In this document: positions 55,949-64,000 of the stretch, piece after piece
How positions within the stretch are numbered: the stretch's first letter is position 1
Layout of the letters: every line of letters begins with the position of its first letter
Source of the DNA: a virus
Virus record (IMG/VR): IMGVR_UViG_3300020000_000011
Location: 1 to 64,000 of that record
DNA length: 64,000 nucleotides
Reading direction: 5' to 3' (one strand)
Notes under the pieces: generated by a model
Database searches by the model: none
What the model was told of the DNA's origin: nothing
Seen by the model: the letters and a program-made list of their open reading frames with translations, nothing else
Position numbers and translations under genes: made by a program

Positions 55949-57795
55949 GCGACGTCGACCCGTGCATGACCGTTGACATCGGTGTCACCGCCGGGCCGAC
56001 ACCGGAGATCGCTGCTGTTGCGCGCCCCGCTGTCGGCGGGGTCATCGTCTCGACGATCGCCGCGCAACCAGTCGCCGCTGTCGTCGGTGGACGCACCTCG
56101 ACCCTCACCGCCATCCGCCCGGCCGTTCCCCAAGTCGGCGGCACGACCCGCCTCACCGCAGGCGTCACCGCGCCGACACCGTCAGTCGGCCACGTCGGCC
56201 TGATCGGCACCCCCGGCCCGCCAGGACCGCCAGGCCCCGAAGGCCCCGAAGGCCCGGCCGGTCCGCCAGGGTCCGGCGTCGCAATCATCGGCTCGATCGA
56301 AGAAACCGATCCGCCGCCCGTCGACCCGTCGACCGGTGACATGTGGGTCCTCGGTGACCCTGTCCCGTCGTGGGCGCCACCATCGGCGACCGGTCCGGCG
56401 CAACCAGGCGACGGGATCGTGTGGGACGGCGACGAGTGGATCAACACCGGCCAGATCCAAGGCCCGTCAGGTCCGCCAGGCGAGTCGGGGCTGCTCCCGC
56501 AGTTCCACATCGACGGTGCCACAAGCTGGTTCACGGCCACCGAACCGGGGATGTACTCGACCGACAAGATCGTCCAGCCGACGGTCTTCGCTCCGCTGTA
56601 CATCTACCCGAGCTACCTCGGATGGTGGGACCCGTACTACGCGAACCCTCCCGACTGGGGCGTCGTCAACGTCGCCGGTGGGCCGGGGACCGCACCGAAC
56701 TCCGACTACACGTTGGGGATCAACACCTTGCGTGGCCTCGGGTCGAAGCTGCTCGGCTACGTCGACACGAATTACGGGGCCGTGCTGCTGACGACCGTGA
56801 AGGCCGACATCGACCTGTGGTTCTCGCTGTACAACGTCGACGGGATCTTCTTCGACCGGGTACCGACCGGGGCCTCGGCTCCCGAGATCACGTACATGGC
56901 CGACGCCGCGGCCTACGCGAAAGCGAAGCAGGCCGGGTGGAAGGTGGCGTTCAACCACGGCGACTATCCGATCGTCTCCGACTACGCCACGGTCGCCGAC
57001 TTCTCGATCGTCTTCGAGAACACGTACACCGTGTACACGACGTTCGCTATACCAAGCTATGCGACATACGTGCCGGGGTTCCCGGCGTCGCAGTGGGTGC
57101 ATCTCGTGCACGCCTGCCCCGACGAAACGAGCATGCGCGACGCCGCCGCTCGATGCACCGCCTTCGACGTCGCCAACTTCTACGCGACCGCCGACGCCAA
57201 CTTCGCCGAGATCCCGCCGTACTACTCGGCAGAGTTCGATCTCGCGACGGGGCAACAGGCGGCGCCGGATGCGCGCTGGTCGTCCGGCACGCTGACCGTG
57301 TTCCAAGGTCTGAGCGACGACCTGATGCAGATGTGGATGGGTGACAACACGAACACCTGGTTCCGTGTCTACACCGCAGAGTTCAACGCGTGGTCGGCAT
57401 GGACGACATCGGTGCGCCTCCCCTCCGAGGCCGGGCAGACGTTGGTGTCCGTCGACGACGGCTTCGGAGGGTTCACGTTCTACCCGGGGCCGTACGTGTC
57501 CGGCGACGACGCGAACGAGGTGTTCATCGGACCCGACGACCCGGGCACCGACGTCGGATTCGAACTGTGGTACGACGTCGACGACGAGGGCACCGGCGCC
57601 GGACTCAGCTACGTCCACCACCAGACCCTGTTGACGACCGTGTGGACGATCGTTCACAACCTCGGCTGGTTCCCGAACGTGCTCGTGATCGACAGTGCCG
57701 GGGCCAACGTCGAAGGCGACATCACCCAGGTCGACCACAACTCGATGCGGATCCAGTTCAGCGCCTCTTTCACCGGGACCGCCTACCTCTCGTAA
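55945..57795 (+). CDS. tail fibre with collagen stretch and spherulin-4/GH135-like domain
   Basis: 616 residues. A beta-rich N-terminus, then a short collagen-like Gly-X-Y run (~90-112), a W-rich linker, and a TIM-barrel-like domain (~215-440): YIYPSYLGWWDPYYANPP, LLGYVDTNYGA, DGIFFDRVPTG and KVAFNHGDYP. These match spherulation-specific family 4 (GH135-type) glycosidases. The usual FFDE is FFDR here (D304, R305), so one expected acid is missing and activity is uncertain. The end has EVFIGPDDPG and ELWYD, a motif repeated in the following fibres. Probably a host-glycan-binding or degrading tail fibre. Confidence 0.7.
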   Translation: MSDVDPCMTVDIGVTAGPTPEIAAVARPAVGGVIVSTIAAQPVAAVVGGRTSTLTAIRPAVPQVGGTTRLTAGVTAPTPSVGHVGLIGTPGPPGPPGPEGPEGPAGPPGSGVAIIGSIEETDPPPVDPSTGDMWVLGDPVPSWAPPSATGPAQPGDGIVWDGDEWINTGQIQGPSGPPGESGLLPQFHIDGATSWFTATEPGMYSTDKIVQPTVFAPLYIYPSYLGWWDPYYANPPDWGVVNVAGGPGTAPNSDYTLGINTLRGLGSKLLGYVDTNYGAVLLTTVKADIDLWFSLYNVDGIFFDRVPTGASAPEITYMADAAAYAKAKQAGWKVAFNHGDYPIVSDYATVADFSIVFENTYTVYTTFAIPSYATYVPGFPASQWVHLVHACPDETSMRDAAARCTAFDVANFYATADANFAEIPPYYSAEFDLATGQQAAPDARWSSGTLTVFQGLSDDLMQMWMGDNTNTWFRVYTAEFNAWSAWTTSVRLPSEAGQTLVSVDDGFGGFTFYPGPYVSGDDANEVFIGPDDPGTDVGFELWYDVDDEGTGAGLSYVHHQTLLTTVWTIVHNLGWFPNVLVIDSAGANVEGDITQVDHNSMRIQFSASFTGTAYLS

Positions 57796-57807
57796 AGGGG
57801 CACAGCA

Positions 57808-59625
57808 ATGGCACGCAACTTCCTCACCGCGATCAACCTCAACAAGAACGAGTTGCAGAACGCCGCGGTCCAGAACCTTGGTACGGCACCGCTGACGCCG
57901 GTCAAGGGCCAGTTGTACTTCAACTCGACCGGTGGTGATAACACCCTATACTGGTGGGACGGTACGTCGTGGATCCCGGCCAAAGCGACGTCGACGATCG
58001 CAATGGGACCAGTCGCAGCGGAGCAGACCTTCGGCAGCGCCTCGGCTGACGGTGTCGCTTCGACGGCGTCACGGTCCGATCACAAGCACGGCAACCCGGC
58101 ACACGACAACGCAGCCCACTCGGCGATCCCGCTGTACGCGTTGCAGAACCCGTTCGGCCCGTCGACGTCCGAGAAGGTGTTCGGCGCCGACGCCGCGAAC
58201 GGTGTGTCGAACTCGGCGGCACGAGCCGATCATACCCACGGCAACCCGTACCACGACGGCCCCGCGCACGCCTCCGTCTCGCTCTCGGCGCTCGCCGCGC
58301 CGACCGCCGATCTCAGCATGGCCGGGTTCAAGATCACCAGCCTCGGCACACCGACCGCAGGGACCGACGCAGCCAACAAGGCGTACGTCGACAACCTCGC
58401 CGCGGGTCTGATCTGGAAAGCGCCGGTGCGGTTGGCGAGTGCCCCTGCGACCAACTACGGGACACTGGCGGGGCTGATCGCAGTCGATGGCGTGACTCCG
58501 GTTGCTGGTGACCGCATCCTGCTGAAGAGCCAATCGACGCCAGCGAACAACGGCATCTACATCGCAGCCGTCGGTGCATGGACTCGGGCGACTGACGCCG
58601 ACACCAGCGCCGAGTTGGTCGACGCCGCAGTGTTCGTCTCCGAAGGCACCGTCAACGCCGACACCGCATGGGTGCAGACAGCCAACGCACCGATCACCAT
58701 CGGCACGACAACGATCACTTGGGTCCAGTTCGTTGGCGGCGGCGCGGTCACCGCCGGTGCCGGTATGACCCAAGTGGGCAACCAACTCGACGTTGTTGCC
58801 GCCAACGGCTCGATCGTCGTCGGCCCCGACGACATCCAAGTCGGCTACCCCGGCACTGGTGGCGCCAACGGTTCGGCAGTCACCGCGGCGCGCTCCGACC
58901 ACAACCACGACGCCACCTACGTCAACGTCACCGGCGACACGATGTCCGACACGCTGAACATCACCAAGAACCTCGGCATCGGCCTCGCCGCCAACGCTTC
59001 GGCAGTTCAGGCAGCGACCTTCGTCGCCCTCAACGGAGGGCTGGACGGCAACAGCGTCAACCTTCACGGTTCCGGCGCGGCGTTGACGGTCGGCGGCTCG
59101 TTCTCGTCGGTGGACTTCTCCAACCTCGCCGACCAGGTGACGCTCCCGGCGTTCACCCCGGTCCAAAACAACCACGCGGCAACGAAGGCGTACGTCGATT
59201 CTCGCGACGGGGTGATCTCGACCGACGGCGACAAGGGCGACATCACCGTTGGCGGCACCGGCACCACGATGTCGATCGACGCTGCTGCGGTGACCAACGC
59301 CAAGTTGGCGAACATGGCTTCGCTGACGGTCAAGGGCAACAACGTTTCGGCGGGTCCTCCCCTTGATCTGTCGATGGCCCAACTCTCCAACATGCTCGCC
59401 GCGACGTTGGTCAAGAAGTACATCACCCAAGCCGGTGGGTCGACCACTCATGTCATCAACCACAACATGGGCGACAAGGCCGTGATGGTGCAGGTGTACT
59501 CCAACGTCGCACCGTACGACGAGATCGAATGCGACGTCGAACACACCGACATCAACAACGTCACGTTGCGCTTCGCTCCAGTGGCCCCGGCAGCCAACTC
59601 CCTCACGGTGATCGTCCACTACTGA
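57808..59625 (+). CDS. tail fibre protein
   Basis: 605 residues, AAAGGGG site. The N-terminus ([20 protein letters not shown]) and repeated RSDHKHGNP / RADHTHGNP / RSDHNHDAT units are typical of fibre shafts, and [17 protein letters not shown] appears as a trimer-forming segment. The C-terminus (~525-605, [18 protein letters not shown]) is similar in type to the end of the previous fibre (TTVWTIVHNLGWFPNVLV). A long trimeric fibre is likely. Confidence 0.75.
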   Translation: MARNFLTAINLNKNELQNAAVQNLGTAPLTPVKGQLYFNSTGGDNTLYWWDGTSWIPAKATSTIAMGPVAAEQTFGSASADGVASTASRSDHKHGNPAHDNAAHSAIPLYALQNPFGPSTSEKVFGADAANGVSNSAARADHTHGNPYHDGPAHASVSLSALAAPTADLSMAGFKITSLGTPTAGTDAANKAYVDNLAAGLIWKAPVRLASAPATNYGTLAGLIAVDGVTPVAGDRILLKSQSTPANNGIYIAAVGAWTRATDADTSAELVDAAVFVSEGTVNADTAWVQTANAPITIGTTTITWVQFVGGGAVTAGAGMTQVGNQLDVVAANGSIVVGPDDIQVGYPGTGGANGSAVTAARSDHNHDATYVNVTGDTMSDTLNITKNLGIGLAANASAVQAATFVALNGGLDGNSVNLHGSGAALTVGGSFSSVDFSNLADQVTLPAFTPVQNNHAATKAYVDSRDGVISTDGDKGDITVGGTGTTMSIDAAAVTNAKLANMASLTVKGNNVSAGPPLDLSMAQLSNMLAATLVKKYITQAGGSTTHVINHNMGDKAVMVQVYSNVAPYDEIECDVEHTDINNVTLRFAPVAPAANSLTVIVHY

Positions 59626-60437
59626 TGGCCAAACAGTTCCTCGTCCCGATCGTCCTTCCCGCGGACCCGACGGCGCCGTTGGAGGCTGCCACGAAGCAGT
59701 ACGTCGACGCGCTCGCTGGTGGCGCATCGAGCGACGAGGTGTTCATCGGTCCGGCCGATCCGCGGCCGGGGATCCCGAACATCGAGTTGTGGTACGACAC
59801 TGACGCGCCGACGACGCCGACGACTCCGAACCCGTTGGATGAGGTGTTCATCGGACCGACGGATCCGCACACGCTGTATCCGTCGGTCGAACTCTGGTAC
59901 GACGAATCCGACAACTCCAGCGGTGTCGTGTCGACCCCGTACGCCGGGACACCGGCACCGATCGCCGCGACCGGTTCGCCGGGTGTGTCGCCGTTGTGGG
60001 CGCGTGGCGATCACATCCACGCCCGGAACTCGGAGATCTTCCACACCGAGTTCACCGCTGACGTCACGATCACCGCGCTGGCGGTCGGATCCGCCCAGAC
60101 GGTCGTCAACCCTGGCACCTTCAGCTACGACGGGTCGCCGATCATGTTGGAGTTCTTCGCCCAGTTGCTCCCCCCGACCGGTGCCAACCTCCAGATCTTG
60201 CTCAACCTGTTCGACGGCGCCACCGATCTCGGCTACTGGATGCAGTGCATGAACGTCGCTGCGGCTTCGATGGTCGTCCCTGTCCATGCGATGCGTCGGC
60301 TCACCCCGAGCGTCGGTTCACACAACTACCACGTGCGTTCCTTCGTCAGCGCCAGTGGCACTGGCACCGTTCGCGGCGGTCTTGGCAACGCGGCTGCCGC
60401 GTTCGCGCCGGGGTTCATGAGAGCGACGAGGGTCTGA
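59625..60437 (+). CDS. fibre protein with two VFIGP-ELWYD motifs
   Basis: 270 residues, TGATG-coupled. It begins with ATKQYVDALAGGASSDEVFI, the anchor used by neighbouring fibres, then carries DEVFIGP...ELWYD twice. After a GDHIHARNS turn, the C-terminal ~140 residues are a beta-sandwich tip. Likely an accessory fibre. Confidence 0.65.
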   Translation: MAKQFLVPIVLPADPTAPLEAATKQYVDALAGGASSDEVFIGPADPRPGIPNIELWYDTDAPTTPTTPNPLDEVFIGPTDPHTLYPSVELWYDESDNSSGVVSTPYAGTPAPIAATGSPGVSPLWARGDHIHARNSEIFHTEFTADVTITALAVGSAQTVVNPGTFSYDGSPIMLEFFAQLLPPTGANLQILLNLFDGATDLGYWMQCMNVAAASMVVPVHAMRRLTPSVGSHNYHVRSFVSASGTGTVRGGLGNAAAAFAPGFMRATRV

Positions 60438-61774
60438 TGGGGACACTCAAAGCGTGGGTCGGCGGCGCCTGGGTGCCGATCGGGGGCGGCTCCGGCAGCG
60501 GTGGTGGCGCGGAAGAAGTGTGGGTCGGTCCGGCCGATCCGGGTACCGTTGGCCCGTTCGAATTGTGGTACGACACCGACGCCTCCGCGCTCCCACCAGC
60601 GGGTACCGGGTTGCCTCCTGGTGGTGCGGCCGGGACGGTGCTTCGGAAGAAATCGGCGACGGACTTCAACACTGAATGGTTCGCCCCCCCGCTCGCCGGT
60701 CGCAACCTGCTCGACAACGGGCAGATGGCCGTCAACCAGCGACAGAACGCCAACGGTGTCATCTCGCGTATCAGTGACCGCTGGTCGATCCCTAACAACG
60801 GGGTCGGCGTGACCACCCTCAACTACGGCACGCTCGCCAACTTCGGTGGGTTCTCGTCCGTCGCCTCGCGCCCTCGGCCAGCGAACGTCCAGTTCGTGCA
60901 GATCTCCACCGCCGAAGCGGCGGGTTCGCTCGCCGCTGCCGACTACTGCCAATGGATCCAGACCGTCGAAGGGTTGAACCTCCAGCACCTCAACTGGGGC
61001 AGTGCCGACGCGCAGCCGGTGACGTACAGCTTCGATATTTACTCGACGATCGCCAGCACGTACGTCGTCGAGTTGTACCGCGCCGAAACCACGGCACGAG
61101 TGATCTCGGCGCTGCTGCCCGTCCCGGCCGGGTGGTCGACACAGTCGGTGACCTTCCCCGGTGACACGGCCGCTGGGATCACCAACGACAACCTGGGCCG
61201 GTTGCAGGTCACCGTGTGGTTGGCAGCGGGATCGAACTACACGTCCGGCACGTTGCAGACGGCGTGGGGCAACGTCGTCCAGACCAACCGTGCCGTGGGC
61301 CTGTCGAACGCCATCCAGGCGACGGTCAACCAGGTCTTCGCTCTGACGAACTGCCAGTTCGAAGTCGGGTCGGCACCGACGCCGTACGAGGTGCTCCGCT
61401 ACGACGTCGATCTGGCTCGCTGCCAGCGGTACGCGTTCTACCCGGGCAAGGACATCCCGACTGCCAACTATGTGGTGCTGGGTGGTGGCATGGCGACGGC
61501 GACAACGTCGGTGGCGTCACTGTTCTGGCTGCCGGTGGCGATGCGAACGGCGCCCACCTGGGACCTGAACGGCACCGCAGCAACGATCTACGGGTTGCAC
61601 GATCGCATCGGCACCGCCGGGGCGGTGTCGGCCATCGCACAGGACGTGGTGTCAACGCCGACGGTCGCCGCGCTCCAGTCGACGTGCAACGCCGTGCTCA
61701 CTGTCGGTCGCTACTACCAGATGCTCAGGAACTCGGGCCAGGCCGGTTGCGGTGGATGGACGGCGGACATCTGA
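60437..61774 (+). CDS. fibre/tip protein, paralogue A
   Basis: 445 residues. A short N-terminal AWVGGAWVPIGGG segment, then EEVWVGP...ELWYDTD, then RNLLDNGQMAVNQR starting a jelly-roll, carbohydrate-binding-like domain (~95-310) with DRWSIPNNGVG and RPRPANVQFVQIS. The C-terminal ~120 residues differ from its paralogues and may set specificity. Start fixed by TGATG. Confidence 0.7.
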   Translation: MGTLKAWVGGAWVPIGGGSGSGGGAEEVWVGPADPGTVGPFELWYDTDASALPPAGTGLPPGGAAGTVLRKKSATDFNTEWFAPPLAGRNLLDNGQMAVNQRQNANGVISRISDRWSIPNNGVGVTTLNYGTLANFGGFSSVASRPRPANVQFVQISTAEAAGSLAAADYCQWIQTVEGLNLQHLNWGSADAQPVTYSFDIYSTIASTYVVELYRAETTARVISALLPVPAGWSTQSVTFPGDTAAGITNDNLGRLQVTVWLAAGSNYTSGTLQTAWGNVVQTNRAVGLSNAIQATVNQVFALTNCQFEVGSAPTPYEVLRYDVDLARCQRYAFYPGKDIPTANYVVLGGGMATATTSVASLFWLPVAMRTAPTWDLNGTAATIYGLHDRIGTAGAVSAIAQDVVSTPTVAALQSTCNAVLTVGRYYQMLRNSGQAGCGGWTADI

Positions 61775-62967
61775 TGGGCGTCCTACGTGTTCTCGTCAAC
61801 GGTGTGTGGGTCGACATCGGTGGCGCGTCCGACGAAGTCGTCGTCGGACCGGACGACCCGATCCTTCTCACCCCGACCGCCGAATTGTGGTACGACACCG
61901 ACGCCACCAGCGTCGCTTCGGCACCGCTGTACTCCGGTCGGAACCTTGTCGACAACGGGCAGATGGCCGTGAGGCAACGCCTGGCGACGTCGGTGGCGAT
62001 GGGCGCCGCCACGGTGCTCGCCGACCGCTGGTACGTGATGAATAACGGCCTCGGCGCGTCCACTCTGACCCACGGCACGTTGGCCGGGTTCGGTCAGTTT
62101 CCGCCCGCCGGTCGACCACGGCCGGGCAACATGCAGTACATCCAGATGACCACCGCCGAGGCTGCCGGTGCGCTCGCCGCGGGCGATCAACTGCTGTTCC
62201 AACACGCCATCGAAGGGCTGTACCTCCAGCACTTGAACTGGGGCACGGCTGATGCCAAGCCGTTGACGATCAGCTTCGATATCTACTCGTCGATCGCCAC
62301 GACCTACGCGGTCGAGTTGATTCGCACCGAGCCAGCGGCGCGTTCGAACTGTCGACTGCTGCCGGTCCCTGCCGGGTTCTCCACCCAGACCTTCACCATC
62401 TCGGGTGACGCCGCCGGGACGGCGGTCACCAACGACAACGCGGCCCGGTTGTACTTCATCGTCTGGATCGGGGCCGGGTCGACCGCAACGTCGGGCGTGA
62501 TGCAGAGCGGATGGGCACCGGCCGTGTCGGCGAACCGTGCTGTCGGGATCTCCAACGCCTTCGCGGCGACGGTCGGCAACGTCGTGGGGATCACCAACGT
62601 GCAGATCGAGGCCGGGTCGCAAGCCACGCCGTACGAGGTGCGCGGCTACGACCAAGAATTGATGAAGTGCATGCGCTACTTCCGTCAGACCGAGAGGTCA
62701 TCCAACCTCCACGGTGAAGGCGGCTGGTACGGCTACAGCCCATCAGCGATGACCTTCATGCACAACATCCCCTTCCCAGTGCCAATGCGAACTACACCGT
62801 CAAGAACCTTCCGGGGTACCTTCGCCAACAACGGGCAGGTCGCCTCGCATGATGTCCTCGTCAACTCGACGTCGTACACGATCTCGATCGCAACGGTCGC
62901 TGCGGCGGGCAACTGGGCGATCTACAGCAACAACAACGGCTACCTAGAGTTCTCGGCGGAAATCTGA
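61774..62967 (+). CDS. fibre/tip protein, paralogue B
   Basis: 397 residues, same architecture as paralogue A: GVLRVLVNGVWVDIGG, EVVVGP...ELWYDTD, RNLVDNGQMAVRQR and a jelly-roll with RPRPGNMQYIQM and LNWGTADAKPLTISFDIYSS. The C-terminal tip (~300-397) is distinct (RQTERSSNLHGEGGWYGYSP). Tandem duplication followed by tip divergence is the simplest reading. Confidence 0.7.
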   Translation: MGVLRVLVNGVWVDIGGASDEVVVGPDDPILLTPTAELWYDTDATSVASAPLYSGRNLVDNGQMAVRQRLATSVAMGAATVLADRWYVMNNGLGASTLTHGTLAGFGQFPPAGRPRPGNMQYIQMTTAEAAGALAAGDQLLFQHAIEGLYLQHLNWGTADAKPLTISFDIYSSIATTYAVELIRTEPAARSNCRLLPVPAGFSTQTFTISGDAAGTAVTNDNAARLYFIVWIGAGSTATSGVMQSGWAPAVSANRAVGISNAFAATVGNVVGITNVQIEAGSQATPYEVRGYDQELMKCMRYFRQTERSSNLHGEGGWYGYSPSAMTFMHNIPFPVPMRTTPSRTFRGTFANNGQVASHDVLVNSTSYTISIATVAAAGNWAIYSNNNGYLEFSAEI

Positions 62968-63653
62968 TGGGCGTCCTCCGTGTTCGTGCCGGTGGCACTT
63001 GGGTCGACGTCGGTGGTGGCAGCGACCCGATCTGGGTCGACCCTTCGGCACCGACCGATCCGAGCTACGAGTTGTGGTACGACACCGACGCCAACGCGTC
63101 GCTCGCCACGAGTGGCGGGTTGGATGGGTCGAAACCGGCAGCGGCTCCGGCGCTCGCCGGGATGCACTACTTCGCGACCGACACGGGTCGCGACTGGTTG
63201 TGTGACGGGACCGGATGGATTGTCATGTCCGAACCCGACCAGCCGTGGGTGGTGACAACGACGAACGTGTCGTTCGGTGGTGGCGGCGGGTCGGTGAACT
63301 CGACGTTCCATCGCAGCGACGGCTACTGCGACGCGCTGCTCATCATGGGCCTCGGCTCGTCGACGTCGGGGAGCATCGGTACCGGCCCGACGTTCACGCT
63401 GCCGCGAGCGTCGCACGCCAACGAGGTGCTGAACGTGATCGGCCAGTTCTCGTTCTACGACGCGACCGGCCCGGTGTTCTCGCTCGACCCGTTGTTGGTC
63501 ACTCCCACCTACTTCGAACCACGGTTCCTTGCCACGGTGGGCAGCGGTGCACCGGCGCTCGGGCAGATCGGGGCGACGTACCCGGCAGCGATCGGTGTCA
63601 ACGACTCGTTCTTCGCCAGGCTCCGCTACCGCATGGCAACGAGGTACCTCTGA
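62967..63653 (+). CDS. short fibre/tip protein lacking the jelly-roll
   Basis: 228 residues. It keeps GVLRVRAGGTWVDVGGG and a diverged DPIWVDP...ELWYDTD, but the DNGQMAV jelly-roll is replaced by a MHYFATDTGRDWLCDGTGW segment and a beta-sandwich. It sits between two copies of the longer type, coupled by TGATG. Confidence 0.65.
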   Translation: MGVLRVRAGGTWVDVGGGSDPIWVDPSAPTDPSYELWYDTDANASLATSGGLDGSKPAAAPALAGMHYFATDTGRDWLCDGTGWIVMSEPDQPWVVTTTNVSFGGGGGSVNSTFHRSDGYCDALLIMGLGSSTSGSIGTGPTFTLPRASHANEVLNVIGQFSFYDATGPVFSLDPLLVTPTYFEPRFLATVGSGAPALGQIGATYPAAIGVNDSFFARLRYRMATRYL

Positions 63654-64000
63654 TGGGTGTGCTACGCGTCAAGGTCGCCGGGCAGTGGATCGACGTCGGC
63701 ACGTCGACGGTGGCGCTCGCCGCCGGGCGCAACCTGCTCGACAACGGCCAGATGGCCGTCAAGCAACGAGCCACGACCGGGTTCGCTCTCTCCAGTGCGC
63801 TGCAATTCCTGTCCGACCGGTGGGGGCTGTACAACAACGGCGTCGGTGTCATCAACGTCGGCGTCGCCGCGTTCGGTGCCGGTGCCCTCGCCGCTGGTCG
63901 GCCGCGTCCCGGCAACCAGCAATACTTCACGGTCGCCACCGGTGAGGCTGCCGGTGCGCTCGCCGTCGGCGATTACTGGCAGATCGCCCAAGGCATCGAG
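63653..64000 (+). CDS. fibre/tip protein, paralogue C (3' truncated by window end)
   Basis: 116 residues visible. GVLRVKVAGQWIDVGTS leads straight into RNLLDNGQMAVKQR without the VFIGP-ELWYD motif, then DRWGLYNNGVGV and RPRPGNQQYFTVATGEAAGA, clearly paralogous to A and B. The gene continues past the window. Confidence 0.7.
   Translation, partial: MGVLRVKVAGQWIDVGTSTVALAAGRNLLDNGQMAVKQRATTGFALSSALQFLSDRWGLYNNGVGVINVGVAAFGAGALAAGRPRPGNQQYFTVATGEAAGALAVGDYWQIAQGIE

Noticed and set aside
13940-58240. Internal GTTATAC / TATAC boxes inside large genes as extra promoters
   Set aside because: They occur without the -35, without the CCGC context and without nearby start codons; likely chance uses of rare Val-Ile codons.
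1-64000. Integrase, attachment site, DNA polymerase, helicase or CRISPR array
   Set aside because: I looked for tyrosine and serine recombinase motifs, polymerase and helicase motifs and repeat-spacer arrays and found none in this window.

Overview
This window is a gene-dense stretch of a tailed double-stranded DNA phage (Caudoviricetes) with a high-GC, actinobacterial character. The phage assignment rests on a recognisable large terminase, a capsid maturation protease, a scaffold-fused major capsid protein, a MuF-type head protein, HK97 gp10-like and adaptor-type neck genes, a tail-collar protein, a run of tail fibres, two cell-wall lytic enzymes and a holin-like gene. The actinobacterial assignment rests on base composition, frequent GTG starts, very frequent leaderless starts, and a threonine-rich LPXTG surface protein of the type seen in Acidimicrobiia. 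That host class is an inference. Both ends are open: the first gene is cut at its 5' end and the last fibre gene runs off the end. I see no integrase, replication gene, portal or tape-measure gene, so the genome must extend beyond the window.

Layout. 1-3643: small genes, a terminase-small-subunit-like HTH protein, amidase endolysin, holin-like protein and a membrane-anchored collagen-like protein. 3668-12319: about 30 very small genes joined by ATGA/GTGA overlaps, many with Cys/His zinc-binding patterns, plus a ParB-like protein. 12419-29994: very large multidomain proteins (metallopeptidase plus ADP-ribosyltransferase; zeta-toxin kinase plus ParB-like; HipA-like kinase plus long linker). Four proteins of this block share an N-terminal motif HPRG-[KH]-DG-[KR] followed by a beta-rich segment. 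They resemble phage polyvalent proteins, and I propose they are virion-delivered effectors.

30082-34026: a leftward accessory block with an LPXTG protein, an initiator-type tRNA-fMet and small genes. 34085-36960: a transglycosylase, a Cro/XRE-like regulator, small membrane proteins, an iteron-like array, and tRNA-Glu and tRNA-Gly genes. 37086-42806: head genes (2H phosphoesterase-like, protease, capsid, probable major tail protein). 42864-47029: a DNA-binding protein and a MoxR ATPase / unknown / VWA operon in which each gene has its own promoter. 47026-53848: neck, tail, terminase and MuF genes. 53889-64000: a zinc-binding protein and a series of related tail-fibre genes.

Expression. A recurrent promoter, TTGYGA-N16-TATACT, lies upstream of about ten genes. 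In about half of these the -10 box ends 6-7 nt before the start codon, which predicts leaderless mRNA. Many other genes have a looser TANNNT box at the same distance. The first transcribed bases carry a CAGAC-rich motif whether they are coding or untranslated. The phage also carries its own initiator-type tRNA, which fits a genome relying on leaderless initiation. Strong hairpins end the main units at 6645-6678, 29999-30031, 39035-39069 and 42755-42806.
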